From positions 2,294,001 through 2,358,000 of the forward strand of contig CP155566.1 of assembly GCA_039696685.1 (NCBI GenBank): DNA of 64,000 nt. The letters are read 5' to 3'. Position numbers and translations under genes: made by a program. The stretch is from Vibrio sp. CDRSL-10 TSBA. GTDB lineage: Bacteria; Pseudomonadota; Gammaproteobacteria; Enterobacterales; Vibrionaceae. Under the pieces are notes generated by a model. The model saw only the letters and a program-made list of their open reading frames with translations. It searched no databases and was not told the DNA's origin. This document shows, piece by piece, positions 18,624-28,724 of the stretch; within the stretch, counting starts at the first letter, position 1; every line of letters begins with the position of its first letter.

Positions 18624-19399
18624 TGACGCTGACCTTTGCCGAGCTGTCGGCATGGATGGGGCAACTCTGGTGGCCGTTTTTCCGCATCGGCGCCGCGTTT
18701 ATCGCGATGCCTTTTTTTGGCGATAATCTGATCCCGGTCTGGGTGCGCAGCCTGCTGGCATTGTCGATCACCGTGATCACCGCGCCGCTGATGCCGGCCA
18801 TGCCGGCCGTTGACCTGTTTTCGATGACCTCGCTGTTTCTGGCGTTTGAACAAGTGATCTGGGGGCTGATGTTCGGCCTCATTCTGCATATGCTGTTCAC
18901 CGTGTTTACCATGCTCGGTCAGGTCGTCTCGCTGCAAATGGGCCTTGGCATGGCGATGATGAACGATCCAGTCAATGGTTTGTCCGTAGCGGTACTGGGC
19001 CGGCTGTTTCTGATTTTCTCAACCTTGCTGTTTCTGGCGCTGGAAGGTCACCTGCTGGTGATTGATGTGCTTATTCAGAGTTTTACCGTCTGGCCGGTTG
19101 GATCAGGCATTACCCTGCTTTCTCTGCAGGGAGTAATCCATAATTTCAGCTGGATGTTTTCCGCCGCGCTGGCACTGGCACTGCCAGCGATCGTATCCAT
19201 GCTGCTGGCTAACATCAGCTTCGGGGTAATGAACCGTGCTGCGCCCAGCCTCAACGTCTATGCTCTCGGCTTTCCGATGACCATGCTGCTGGGTTTGTTC
19301 AGTGTGCTGATTTCTGTTTCCGGGGTACCCGGCCGTTATACGTCGCTGGTGCATGACACGCTGCGCTTTCTTAACCAGTTTATGGCGGGGGGCGCATGA
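18623..19399 (+). CDS. fliR: Lateral flagellar export gate protein FliR
   Basis: A 258-residue protein with six or more membrane helices. Typical motifs are RIGAAFIAMPFFGDNLIPV, GQVVSLQMGLGMAMMNDP, NISFGVMNRAAPSLNVYALG and FPMTMLLGL. It completes the FliPQR gate. It overlaps both fliQ (TAATG) and flhB (ATGA), so the export genes are translationally coupled. Confidence 0.95.
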   Translation: MTLTFAELSAWMGQLWWPFFRIGAAFIAMPFFGDNLIPVWVRSLLALSITVITAPLMPAMPAVDLFSMTSLFLAFEQVIWGLMFGLILHMLFTVFTMLGQVVSLQMGLGMAMMNDPVNGLSVAVLGRLFLIFSTLLFLALEGHLLVIDVLIQSFTVWPVGSGITLLSLQGVIHNFSWMFSAALALALPAIVSMLLANISFGVMNRAAPSLNVYALGFPMTMLLGLFSVLISVSGVPGRYTSLVHDTLRFLNQFMAGGA

Positions 19400-20527
19400 G
19401 CGATTCAGCTTCTGCTCAGGACAAAACCGAGAAGGCCTCGCCGCAGAAAATCAAAAAAGCGCGCGAGCAGGGCCAGATCCCAAGAGCCAAAGAAACTGAC
19501 CACAGCCATGATTTTTCTTGCCGTGGTGGTCTATTTTTCCGCACAGATGTCGGCCATCTGGCAGGCGGTTTCCGGTGTGTTCCGCTACAACATGTCGCTG
19601 ACCAAACAAGATCTGGCCAATCCGATGCAGATGGTGGAACAGCTCGGCCATACCCTGGGTATCCTGATTGAACTCTTGCTGCCGCTGTTTATCGTCATCA
19701 TTGTGGTCACACTGGCCGGCAGTATGATTCTTGGCGGCTGGATGTTTCGCCCGGCCAATGTTCAGCCCAAGCTGAGCAAACTGAATCCAATAAGCGGTAT
19801 CGGGCGAATTTTCTCCAGCCGCTCAGTGGTTGACCTTATTAAGTCCAGCCTCAAAGTCAGTGTCATCTTTGCTTTGCTGTATGGCTACATGGATAACCAT
19901 TTACAGCCGCTTATTGGTATCCAGCGTCTGCCGTTAAACGAAGGTTTTGTGCTCATCATGCAGATCCTGTTTGATGGTCTGCTGCTGATGGGATTTGCCC
20001 TGCTGTTGTTTGGTTTTGTCGATGTGCCTTACCAGCGCTGGGAGCACCTCAAACAGTTAAAAATGAGCAAGCAAGAGCTGAAAGAAGAATACAAAAGTAA
20101 TGAAGGCCGTCCTGAGGTCAAACAGCGTATTCGTCAGATTCAGCAACAGTTTGCGCGGCGTAAGATTGACAAAATGGTACCGCAGGCAGATGTGGTGATC
20201 GTTAACCCGACCCACTACGCGGTCGCCATTAAATACGATACGTCAATGTCAGAAGCGCCGTTTGTGGTGGCCAAAGGGGTGGACGAAACCGCCATGCATA
20301 TCCAGCGCATCGCACGTGAAAACCAGGTGGAAATTATTAATTCTCCGCCGCTGACCCGATCGATTTATTACACCACTGCGATTGAGCAGGCAATTCCGAG
20401 CCAGCTTTACATCGCTGTGGCCCATATCCTGACCTACGTCCTGCAGCTGAAATCGTTCCGGCGCGGTAAAGGCCAAGAGCCGCTCCCGCTGCCGCATTTT
20501 ACGATTCCAAAACATCTGCAGCACTGA
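19396..20527 (+). CDS. flhB: Lateral flagellar export switch protein FlhB (frame break at 19492-19496)
   Basis: A 376-residue protein with four membrane helices and a cytoplasmic domain that auto-cleaves at the NPTH motif (VVIVNPTHYAVAIKYD, about residue 271) to switch export specificity from rod/hook to filament proteins. The N-terminus (DKTEKASPQKIKKAREQGQI) is typical. The frame breaks at GAAACTG (19492-19496). Removing one A gives AKELTTAMIFLAVVV, as in FlhB homologues. Confidence 0.94.
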
Positions 20528-20554
20528 TTAGCATTACAGAAAGGACTGATAACC

Positions 20555-22649
20555 ATGCTCAACTGGTTAAAACACTGGCAACACTCCGGCAAGGGCTATA
20601 TCGGCATTCCCCTTGTCCTGCTGATGGTACTGGCAATGGTGATCCTGCCGCTGCCACCACTGCTGCTGGACGCCCTGTTTACCTTTAACATTGTGCTGGC
20701 CATCCTGGTGCTGCTGGTCAGTACCACCGCCAAACGACCGCTCGATTTTTCCATCTTCCCGACCATTTTGCTGGTCGCGACCCTGCTGCGCCTGACTCTG
20801 AACGTCGCGTCGACCCGGATTGTCCTGCTCGAAGGCCATAATGGAGGTGACGCGGCAGGTAAAGTGATCCAGGCCTTTGGTGAAGTGGTGATCGGCGGCA
20901 ACTATGTAGTCGGTATGGTGGTGTTCATCATCCTGATGATCATTAACTTCGTGGTGATCACCAAAGGTGGAGAACGGATTTCTGAAGTATCGGCACGTTT
21001 CACCCTGGATGCTCTGCCAGGTAAACAGATGGCGATCGATGCCGATCTTAATGCCGGTCTGATTGATCAGGAAGCCGCCCGCCTGCGCCGCCGCGAAGTC
21101 GCCAACGAAGCCGACTTCCACGGTTCGATGGACGGTGCGTCTAAATTTGTGCGCGGTGACGCCGTCGCCGGTCTGATGATCCTGTTTATCAACATCATCG
21201 GCGGTATCAGCATTGGTGTGTTCGAGCATGGCCTGCCGGCATCCGAAGCGTTCAAAACCTACGCACTGCTGACTATCGGTGATGGTCTGGTGGCCCAGAT
21301 CCCGTCACTGCTGGTGGCGACTGCCGCTGCCATCATAGTGACCCGCATTAATGACAGCGACAACGACATGTCGCAAACCATGCACAAGCAGTTACTGGCC
21401 AGCCCGGCTACCCTGTATACCGTGGCCGGTATTATGGTGGTCATCGGTATCGTACCCGGCATGCCTCATCTGGCTTTCTTTGCCTTTGCTGCCGCCCTCG
21501 CGTTTGCAGGCTGGCGCCAGAGTAAACGCCCGGCCGATGAACATCAGCTCGATGAAGTGGCCGCCATTTCTCAGGCCATGCAGCAGGAATCACAAGGCCC
21601 GCTCGGCTGGGAAGATATTCCCCACGTGCATACGTTATCGCTGTCACTGGGTTATCGTCTGGTGCATCTGGTCAATAAAGAAACAAGGGGCACCGCTGAC
21701 CCAGCGGATTCGCGGCGTACGACGTAACCTCTCCGAGCAGGTCGGTTTTCTGCTGCCTGAGGTACGCATTCGCGATAATCTGAGTCTGAAACCAAATCAG
21801 TACACCATTGCCCTCAATGGCGAACAGATTGAACAAGGCTTTATCGAGCCGGATCGCCTGATGGCGATTGCGGTTGGCGAAACGTACGGTGAAATCGACG
21901 GTATTCTTGGCAGTGACCCGGCCTATCAGTTGCCGGCGGTATGGATTGAACACAGCCAGAAAGCGCGTGCGTTGAATATGGGCTATCAGGTAGTGGACGA
22001 CGCAACTGTGGTCGCGACCCATATCAGCAAAGTGATGAAAACCCACCTGGCCGAGCTGTTCCACCATGATGATGTCGAAGCCATGAACCAGCGTCTGACG
22101 GCTCAGGCACCCAAGTTGGCAGAAGCACTGGGCGCTGCGCTGAGACCGGCTCAGCAGCTCAAGGTGTACCGCCAGTTGCTGCTCGATCAGGTGCCGCTGA
22201 AAGACGTACGTACCATTGCCAATACCATGCTGGAGTCTTCGGAAAACACCAAAGACCCGATTCTGCTGGCCGCCGATGTGCGCTGTGCGTTGCGCCGCAC
22301 CCTGATTAATCTGCTGGCGGGACAAAAAAACGAAATCCCGGTTTATGCCTTGTCGGATGAACTGGAAAAAATGCTGATGACGTCGCTGCACCAGGCACAA
22401 GCCAGTGGCAGCGTCATGCTGGACAGCTTCCCGATCGAGCCGAATATTCTTGGTCAGTTCCAGCAAAATCTGCCGCTGATCCGTCAGCAGCTCAAGCAGC
22501 AGGGCATGACCCCCATCTTGCTGGTGATGCCGCAGTTGCGTCCGCTTATCGCACGTTATGCGCGAACCTTCTCGCAAGGTTTAGCGGTGTTGTCATACAA
22601 TGAAATCCCAGAGAATAAACAAATCAACGTGGTAGGAAACCTTGGCTAA
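20555..22649 (+). CDS. flhA: Lateral flagellar export gate protein FlhA (frame break at 21680-21684)
   Basis: A 697-residue export gate protein. The N-terminal half has about eight helices with the FHIPEP motif region (PTILLVATLLRLTLNVASTR, FTLDALPGKQMAIDADLNAG, then GSMDGASKFVRGDAVAGLMI). The C-terminal cytoplasmic domain binds export chaperones. The frame breaks at AAAGAAACAAGG. Removing one A restores HLVNKEQGAPLTQRIRGVRR. The stop overlaps the start of the next gene. The AGGAAACC there is a ribosome site and part of V-V-G-N-L-G, not another break. Confidence 0.94.
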
Positions 22650-23454
22650 TCTCACTTCACATCATGCGCTGTTTCATTATCTGCGCGATCTTATTGAACA
22701 GTATGTCGTCACGGAGGACGACATGCTGGTGTTCGAAGCGTTTAAGTGCAACGATATCCGACATGCCTGCCAGGCGATACGTCACGCGGGCAACGCAGAA
22801 GTCGAATATCAGCACCTGACCCTGCGCTTTGGCAGTCGCGGCGAGCAAAGTGTGTATCAGTTTCAGCTTTCACCACATATGACCTACTGTCTTGATCTGT
22901 TCAGCCTGTACCTTGCTTTGCGTCAGACCCACTTTCAAATGGAAACCTTCCATCCCGATTTAATCAGCAATGTGGTGGTTCCCATCCGTACTGATGCTCT
23001 GTTGTGGCCGCCCGGCTTTGAATTTTTACAGCAGATTCTGCGCTATCACGCTCTGGCTTTTTCCCATGTTGTCCCTTCCCTGCAGATCAATTTTAATCAA
23101 CCTTTGCCGCTTGAAATCGACAACCTGGTTAGCAAGATGCGCAGCCAGACCTACGCTTTATGGTTTGAGCTCTACACTCACGCCGAACACTTCGAACAAG
23201 TGATCCGCTTTAAGCCGGATATGATCAAACTGGCGGTATCACTGGAAGACAAACAGGATCGCAGCGAACTGCTGCCACTGATGCGCTTTCTGCGCCGCTA
23301 TCACCTTCCCTGGGTCGCCGGCAGAGTCGCCAGCCAAAAAGAGCTGAATCACTACAAATTACTGGGCGCCAGCTACTATTTCGGCTATTTCAGCGATATT
23401 CCCACCTCATTGAGCTTTAAAACATTTGATGAAGCCGATAACGACGCTTGGTAA
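22642..23454 (+). CDS. Degenerate EAL-like domain protein coupled to flhA
   Basis: A 270-residue protein starting at TTG 22642 (AGGA seven bases upstream) and overlapping the flhA stop by eight bases. The last third resembles the end of EAL phosphodiesterases: FKPDMIKLAVSLED, then YHLPWVAGRVASQKELNHYK and LLGASYYFGYF, which parallel the VAEGVET...ELG-D-QGY-F pattern. The catalytic glutamates are lost (AGRVA in place of AEGVE) and no EALxR motif is visible, so it is probably non-enzymatic. The position between flhA and the flagellin suggests a lateral-flagellum role. Function unknown. Confidence 0.6.
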   Translation: MANLTSHHALFHYLRDLIEQYVVTEDDMLVFEAFKCNDIRHACQAIRHAGNAEVEYQHLTLRFGSRGEQSVYQFQLSPHMTYCLDLFSLYLALRQTHFQMETFHPDLISNVVVPIRTDALLWPPGFEFLQQILRYHALAFSHVVPSLQINFNQPLPLEIDNLVSKMRSQTYALWFELYTHAEHFEQVIRFKPDMIKLAVSLEDKQDRSELLPLMRFLRRYHLPWVAGRVASQKELNHYKLLGASYYFGYFSDIPTSLSFKTFDEADNDAW

Positions 23455-23682
23455 ACCATCGGCATATTACTGTTACGCTGTTGGTTTTTGCCGCACTTGA
23501 AGGTCAACAGCGCTCAAATTCGCTCCATTTCTGGAACACAACTCACCTAAAGCCATCCTTTTCACGACTTTTCGCTAAATTTTTATTTTTTTAATTAATA
23601 GCCGGGGAAAAGCGTCCGCCTCTAGTGATTGAACCGGGAAACTTCCCAAGCCTGAATACAGTTATCAACCAAGGAGACTACG

Positions 23683-24556
23683 ATGGCTCTATCAATGCAC
23701 ACTAACTACGCTTCACTAGTGACTCAAAACACTATCAACAGCACAAGCAACCTGCTGAACACCGCGATGGAGCGTCTGAGCACTGGTTACCGCATCAACT
23801 CAGCAGCTGATGATGCAGCTGGCCTGCAAATCTCTACCCGTCTGGATGCGCAAACTCGTGGTATGAATGTAGCGATGCGTAACGCACAAGATGGTCAGTC
23901 TATGATGCAAACCGCTGAAGGTTCTATGGATGAGATGACCAACATCGTTTACCGTATGAACGACCTGGCAACTCAGGCATCGAACGGTTTCTCTGACGGA
24001 TACTGACCGTACTGCTCTGGATACTGAATACCAGCAACTGGGTGAAGAGCTGGCGAACATCATGGATACCACCAGCTTCGGTGGTAACAAACTGCTGCAA
24101 ACTGGCGGCGGTACGTTTGAAGCAGCAGCGGTGAACTTCCAGATCGGCACTCAAGCCGGTGACCAACTGGCAGTCGACGTAAGCACTGAAGTTCAGGCTA
24201 TCAACACAGCTGTAGGTACTTCAGGAGCTCTGGCACTGGGTGACCTGACTTCTGAAGCTAATGCACAAGCTGCTCTGACAACGCTAACTGGCGCAGACGG
24301 TGAAGCCGGTCTGTTGGGTCAAATCGGTGAAGCACGTTCTGCATTCGGTGCCAACATCAACCGTCTTGATCACACCATTGCTAACCTGGGCAACATGGTA
24401 GAAAACACTTCTGCAGCGAAAGGCCGCATCACGGATGCTGACTTTGCCGTTGAATCGTCAAACATGACTAAGAACCAGATGCTGATGCAGGCAGGTACTA
24501 CTGTTCTGTCTCAGACTAACCAAATGCCAAGCATGGCAATGTCACTGCTGCGCTAA
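23683..24556 (+). CDS. lafA: Lateral flagellin LafA (frame break at 23987-23991)
   Basis: A 290-residue flagellin of the lateral filament. The conserved D0/D1 N-terminus is present ([15 protein letters not shown] [54 protein letters not shown]), as is the C-terminus ([18 protein letters not shown], then [20 protein letters not shown]). The variable middle is short, as in lateral flagellins. The frame breaks at GGTTTCTC. Removing one T gives [23 protein letters not shown] precedes the ATG. Single gene with its own terminator, so strong independent expression is expected (sigma28/LafS by family knowledge). Confidence 0.95.
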
Positions 24557-24591
24557 GCGTTTTAAGCCACACAATCTGAATGTTTGTGTTT

Positions 24592-24619
24592 GCCTCCCGC
24601 ACGGCGGGGGGCTTTTTTT
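24592..24619 (+). terminator. Intrinsic terminator of lafA
   Basis: Nine-pair G+C-rich stem (GCCTCCCGC / GCGGGGGGC with one G-U pair) with a three-base loop, followed by TTTTTTT. It lies about 35 bases after the lafA stop. Confidence 0.9.
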
Positions 24620-24716
24620 AGTTTCCCGGATTGAAACAGCGCCTCTCCTCCACCTTCCGACATTTATTTATTACCGAGGAATCACAGAGGCGCTTTTTTC
24701 TCCTCCGGCCAGTCTC

Positions 24717-24761
24717 CCTTCTTTTTCCACGCACTACTCCTTCTTTTTCCCACGCACTACT
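24717..24761. repeat. Tandem direct repeat, two copies of 22/23 bases
   Basis: Two adjacent copies of CCTTCTTTTTCCACGCACT plus ACT. The copies lie at 24717-24738 and 24739-24761 and differ only by one extra C in the second copy. Confidence 0.85.
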
Positions 24762-24970
24762 GTAGGCCACTTCAATCTGAGCGACTTCGCGTACCTCTGC
24801 ACCCACACATTTAATGCCCATAGGTTTAATCCCTGCTCATTTCTGGTCGCATTACTAGCGGGACAACCGCTTTGTGACTGAGGAATCAGCGGAACTACCG
24901 ATCAGGAAAACCCACTTCCGCTTTGCAAAGCAGATATCAATAAGCTTTTGTTTTTAAATAGACAAACCAA

Positions 24971-24986
24971 TGGCACGCATTTTGTA
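24971..24986 (+). promoter_or_regulatory. Sigma54 promoter upstream of fliD (lafB) operon
   Basis: TGGCAC (-24, 24971-24976), five bases GCATT, then TTGTA (-12). GG (24972-24973) and GT (24984-24985) are exactly ten bases apart, as sigma54 requires. The -12 dinucleotide is GT rather than the commoner GC. Expected start is near 24997, about 70 bases before the fliD ATG. It is nearly identical to the flgB promoter at 42562-42579, so LafK is the likely activator of both. Confidence 0.7.
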
Positions 24987-25065
24987 ATCAGACAAAGATT
25001 CTATTCATGGCGTGAATTCTGGCAGGCCAGTCGTGGCGGCAGACCGAGCAACAGGGAGACTCCAA

Positions 25066-26403
25066 ATGAGTTCATTAGATCCAATTACAATGGCAACACA
25101 ATTGGCGACATTTGATGTGCAGTCATTTCAGCAGCGCTATCAGACCCAGGCCAATCAGTACCAGTCACAGCTCAAAGCGCTGGGCGATATTGAAAGTGCA
25201 CTGCAAGAGTTCCGCACCACCATCAATGAGATGAACAGCTCGACCAGCAGCATCCTGCAAAACAGCGCGACCGTTTCGCAGGATGGCTTTTTCTCCGCCA
25301 CAGCGGATGCCGGCGCGCTGTCCGGCAGCTACCAGATTTTTGTCGAACAACTGGCAACTGCCCATCAGATTTCCGCAGGCATGCCCGCAAACCTAGACGC
25401 CACCACTTTGGTGCCAACCACGGGCACGCTCGATTTTAGTGTGAACGGCGAAACCATGAGCCTGGATCTTTCTACCGTCGACACCGATGGTGACGGCACC
25501 GCCACGGTCGCAGATCTAGTTTCAGCGATTAACAACGACAGCACCAACCCGGGTGTAAACGCTACGCTGGTACGCTCTAACGGACAAACCTACTTCATGC
25601 TCTCCAGCACGGAAACCGGTGTCGCCAACAGCATCAATGTCTCCGCCAGTGGCACCGGTCAGACCTGGTTTGAAGACGCATTCAGTAACGTCACCGAAAT
25701 CAGTGCCGCCCAGGATGCAACCATCTGGCTTGGCGCACAAGGCACTGGCCTGCAGCTTACCAACAGCAGCAACACCTTCAGTGGCGTCATTGACGGGGTC
25801 GACCTGACGGTCAGTCAGGCACAAACCAGCGGTGAAGCACCGTTAACCCTGTCGGTCGGTGCTGACGATGAAGCGACCAAAGAGCAGATGAACGGCTTTA
25901 TCGATGCTTACAACAGCTTGATCAACAAAATCGATTCACTGACCGGTATCGGCGATGAAAATACCAGCCGCGGTGCGCTGGCCAGTGATCCGACGGTGCG
26001 TTCCATCAAGAGCCAGATTCAGAGCATGGTCCGTGGTCAGTTTGACGGCATGCGCCTTAGCGACCTTGGTCTTGAAATCAGTCGTGACGGCAAGATGAGT
26101 ATAGATAACGATAAGTTTGAACAGGCACAAAGCACCAATGGCGCGGCACTGGAGTCGTTCTTCAACGGTGACGGCAATCTGTTCGACAGTATGGATGAGC
26201 TGCTTAATCCCTATCTGAAATTTTCCGGCAGCCTGTTTGCGTCGCGTAAAGACTCTCTGCAGCAAAGCATTGATCGTATCGATGACAAGCAAGCCAGCCT
26301 GGAACGCAAATATGACATGGCGTACGACCGCTACCTCAGACAGTTTACTCAAATGAACCAACTAATGACCCAGATGAACCAGACCATGTCGATGTTCAGC
26401 TAA
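25066..26403 (+). CDS. fliD: Lateral filament cap protein FliD (LafB)
   Basis: A 445-residue capping protein that folds LafA at the filament tip. The N-terminal FliD domain begins SSLDPITMATQLATFDVQSF. The C-terminal domain contains NGFIDAYNSLINKID, GDENTSRGALASDPTVRSIK and GLEISRDGKMSIDN. The coiled-coil end (DKQASLERKYDMAYDRYLRQ) is typical. ATG 25066 with GGGAG upstream is chosen over an earlier in-frame GTG. It is the first gene of the fliDSTKLA-motAB operon. Confidence 0.93.
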   Translation: MSSLDPITMATQLATFDVQSFQQRYQTQANQYQSQLKALGDIESALQEFRTTINEMNSSTSSILQNSATVSQDGFFSATADAGALSGSYQIFVEQLATAHQISAGMPANLDATTLVPTTGTLDFSVNGETMSLDLSTVDTDGDGTATVADLVSAINNDSTNPGVNATLVRSNGQTYFMLSSTETGVANSINVSASGTGQTWFEDAFSNVTEISAAQDATIWLGAQGTGLQLTNSSNTFSGVIDGVDLTVSQAQTSGEAPLTLSVGADDEATKEQMNGFIDAYNSLINKIDSLTGIGDENTSRGALASDPTVRSIKSQIQSMVRGQFDGMRLSDLGLEISRDGKMSIDNDKFEQAQSTNGAALESFFNGDGNLFDSMDELLNPYLKFSGSLFASRKDSLQQSIDRIDDKQASLERKYDMAYDRYLRQFTQMNQLMTQMNQTMSMFS

Positions 26404-26424
26404 AGCGGGTCGGGAGATCTTTTT

Positions 26425-26811
26425 ATGTTAATGGATTCAGGCTACGACTCTTACCAACAGGTCGATCTGGACGCACAAGCCGCAGCAGCCACCCCGCATC
26501 AGTTGGTGGTGATGCTGATTGACGGTCTGCTGGATGAAGTGGAACGCGTGCGCGGCCACATCCAAATGGGCCGCCTGGCCGCGAAAGGCACCGGCATTAA
26601 TAAATGCATGAATATCCTGATTGGCCTGGATAGCGCACTTGATTTAGACAACGGCGGCGAGCTGGCGCAAAACCTTCACCAACTGTATGACTTTTGTCAG
26701 GTCGAATTATATCAGGCCAGCGTAAACAACGACTTCGAACGACTCGGCGCCGTTGAAAGCGTGATGGAAAACATCAAACAGGGATGGATGAATTTTGGTC
26801 AACAGGCATAA
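26425..26811 (+). CDS. fliS: Lateral flagellin export chaperone FliS (LafC)
   Basis: A 128-residue protein starting MLMDSGYDSYQQVDLDAQAA, followed by ATPHQLVVMLIDGLLDEVER (the family TPhxLixMLydGai region) and a helical bundle. It binds the C-terminus of LafA and prevents premature polymerisation. It overlaps the next gene by 17 bases. Confidence 0.92.
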   Translation: MLMDSGYDSYQQVDLDAQAAAATPHQLVVMLIDGLLDEVERVRGHIQMGRLAAKGTGINKCMNILIGLDSALDLDNGGELAQNLHQLYDFCQVELYQASVNNDFERLGAVESVMENIKQGWMNFGQQA

Positions 26812-27109
26812 GGTCTCGCCGGAGCGCTTCCGGCACCTGGCCCAGAGAATAAAGATTGCCGCCAAACTCGAGGACTGGCGGGCACTGGCCCGCTGTGACA
26901 GCGAGTTACGCGAGTTACTGCACAGCCACAAACCCTTTCTGAACGAATCTTCGTTGGCAGACGTCATCAATGAGGTAAAAAGCGAGCATCAGCTCGCCTT
27001 TCACGCATTACAGACAGCCACTAAAGCACTCGAGTCAGAAATGGAAACCGTGAACGCCCAGCAGGAACGGGCCCTCGCCTACCAACTGGCGATGACGATG
27101 GAGATGTAA
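26795..27109 (+). CDS. Small FliT-like flagellar chaperone (LafD/LafX position)
   Basis: A 104-residue helical protein between fliS and fliK, the place of fliT/lafD in lateral clusters. It starts at TTG 26795 inside fliS, as no ATG is available before residue 80. Mostly charged helices (RIKIAAKLEDWRALARCDSE, then LQTATKALESEMETVNAQQE) are compatible with the FliT helix bundle. FliT proteins chaperone FliD. The assignment rests mainly on position and helical character, not on a clear motif. Confidence 0.65.
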   Translation: MVNRHKVSPERFRHLAQRIKIAAKLEDWRALARCDSELRELLHSHKPFLNESSLADVINEVKSEHQLAFHALQTATKALESEMETVNAQQERALAYQLAMTMEM

Positions 27110-27111
27110 CG

Positions 27112-28195
27112 ATGCAAAGTGTCAAAACTATACCTAGCAGCCAAACGATGCCAAGCAGCCAAAAGATGCAAAGTGTGACGCCTGCCCAGACATCAGCGGC
27201 GCAGCACAAGCAAAGCGCCAACCGCAGCGAAATCAAACAAGCGCGTCAGTTTGACGGCCAGTCGTCCGGCCCGGCAGACAGTTTTCGTCTGGCGCCAAAT
27301 TCGACGGCGCAAATCGCAACGATGGCGCCGGCAGAGAGCGAAGAAGCGATCACGGATAGCACCGACTCAGAACAAGAGATGTCTGATCTGATGCAGCAGC
27401 TGTTCGCTGTCGTTGCCGTACCGAGTGATAAACCGGTAATGACCTCTCAGGCTCTGGCAGCAGGCGCTTTACAAAGCAGTCAAACGGGCTTTGAGAGCGC
27501 AATGTCCGCCGGCAATTCTGCAGCCTCACTCAACCAGAGTACAACCGGCTCAGCGGCTCAGGCTTCGGCACTCAGTTCACAGCTGCTGTCCGGGTTAACC
27601 GGCGACCAGGACATGCCTCTTCATAAAACCGCATCGCTCAGCCAGGATAACCTGCAGTCCGTGCCACCTGCCGCCGCAACCACAAGCGTGACAACTGCAA
27701 CGACAACAGCCTTGTCGTCAGCACTGACCGGTTCGACAGCCAGCAGCAACGGCGGCGCAGAATGGGCCAGTGTCCGCATTGACACCCAGGCCGGTAAGTG
27801 GGGCGAACAAATGCTGCAGGTTTCTGCAGGATCGGGTAACCCTGCAAGCGCAGCAAAATCTGCAGGAAGCCAAAATCAGGCTTGATCCGCCCGACCTGGG
27901 TAAGCTGGATTTGACGGTGCGGGTTGAAGGTGATCGTCTCAGCGTACAAATCCACGCCAACAGTGCCGCCACCCGTGAAGCTCTGCTGCAGGTTTCTGAC
28001 CGTTTACGCGCGGAATTACAGAACCAGAACTTCGTTCACGTCGATGTGAATGTCGGCTCAGAGCGTGGCGGTCAGTCGCAACATCAATCCGATGCGCAGG
28101 AGGACAATACTCCGACGGTTTTCGCCGCCCGTAACAGTGATTCATCTACGCCCAACCTTTCGATGTCTGAGCACTGGCTCAGTACTCAGGCCTGA
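27112..28195 (+). CDS. fliK: Lateral hook-length control protein FliK (LafE) (frame break at 27820-27824)
   Basis: A 360-residue protein. The N-terminal two thirds are low-complexity, rich in Ser/Thr/Ala/Gln, the expected molecular ruler. The C-terminal domain carries the FliK signature (RVTLQAQQNLQEAKIRLDPP, then DLGKLDLTVRVEGDRLSVQI). The frame breaks at CAGGTTTCTGCAGG. Removing one T gives QMLQVLQDRVTLQAQQ. The early sequence contains short repeats (SSQTMPSSQKMQSV). It acts with FlhB to switch export after hook completion. Confidence 0.9.
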
Positions 28196-28216
28196 GGCTA
28201 ATAGCAGGAAAAAATC

Positions 28217-28714
28217 ATGACCAAAAAGCAACTCACTCTTATTTTTATCATCATGCTGGTGGCCAGTATTCTTGTCTCAGCCGCTACCGTATTCGGTGGT
28301 CTGTGGTACATGAAACAACAATCTTCCAATCAGTCTGCAGAAGAGTGGCTGAGCGATACCCCGCTCTCCTTCCTGACCGAAGACAACAGCGCGGAAAAAG
28401 CGCCGAGTTATCATTCGCTGGAAAAGGTGGTACTGAGCGTCAAAGGTAAGCAGCAGAACCACTTCCTGATGCTGGAGCTGGCGGTCGAGACACGCAACCC
28501 GGAGAAAATCGCCAACATCAATGATTACATGCCGGTGGTCGAAAACTCACTGATCAAACTGTTCAGCGATAAAACCTATGAAGATCTGCAAGCTGACGGT
28601 GCGGTGGATCATCTGCAACGAGAGGTCAAACAGACCATACTGACCGCGTTTGACAAAACCCCGCTCATCCGCAACATCGATGACGTCCTGCTGACCAAAT
28701 ACGTCGTACAGTAA
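28217..28714 (+). CDS. fliL: Lateral flagellar FliL-like stator-supporting protein (LafF)
   Basis: A 165-residue protein with one N-terminal helix (LTLIFIIMLVASILVSAATV) and a periplasmic FliL domain (YHSLEKVVLSVKGKQQNHFL, later VENSLIKLFSDKTYEDLQAD and NIDDVLLTKYVVQ). FliL proteins ring the stator units and stabilise torque. Position between fliK and fliA matches the lafEFS order of other lateral systems. Confidence 0.88.
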   Translation: MTKKQLTLIFIIMLVASILVSAATVFGGLWYMKQQSSNQSAEEWLSDTPLSFLTEDNSAEKAPSYHSLEKVVLSVKGKQQNHFLMLELAVETRNPEKIANINDYMPVVENSLIKLFSDKTYEDLQADGAVDHLQREVKQTILTAFDKTPLIRNIDDVLLTKYVVQ

Positions 28715-28724
28715 GGACACTGAT

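Larger units (their letters stand above)
24620..25065. other. Intergenic region between lafA and fliD
   Basis: About 445 bases without a credible gene. It contains an inverted repeat GCGCCTCT (24639-24646) / AGAGGCGC (24686-24693) followed by six T, possibly a second weak terminator. It also contains a tandem direct repeat (24717-24761) and the sigma54 promoter of the fliD operon near 24971. Confidence 0.6.

Noticed and set aside
22635..22645. GGAAAC at the end of flhA as another false insertion
   Set aside because: Removing a base would fuse FlhA to the EAL-like protein; the present frame ends V-V-G-N-L-G at a normal FlhA length.
23576..23608. Candidate sigma28 promoter of lafA (TAAA and GCCGGGGA)
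   Set aside because: The spacer is 21 bases instead of about 15 and the -10 box is poor; lafA is still expected to be LafS-dependent from family knowledge.
24618..24821. Minus-strand open frame of 67 codons after lafA
   Set aside because: It runs through a terminator and a tandem repeat, has highly basic low-complexity sequence and no ribosome site.
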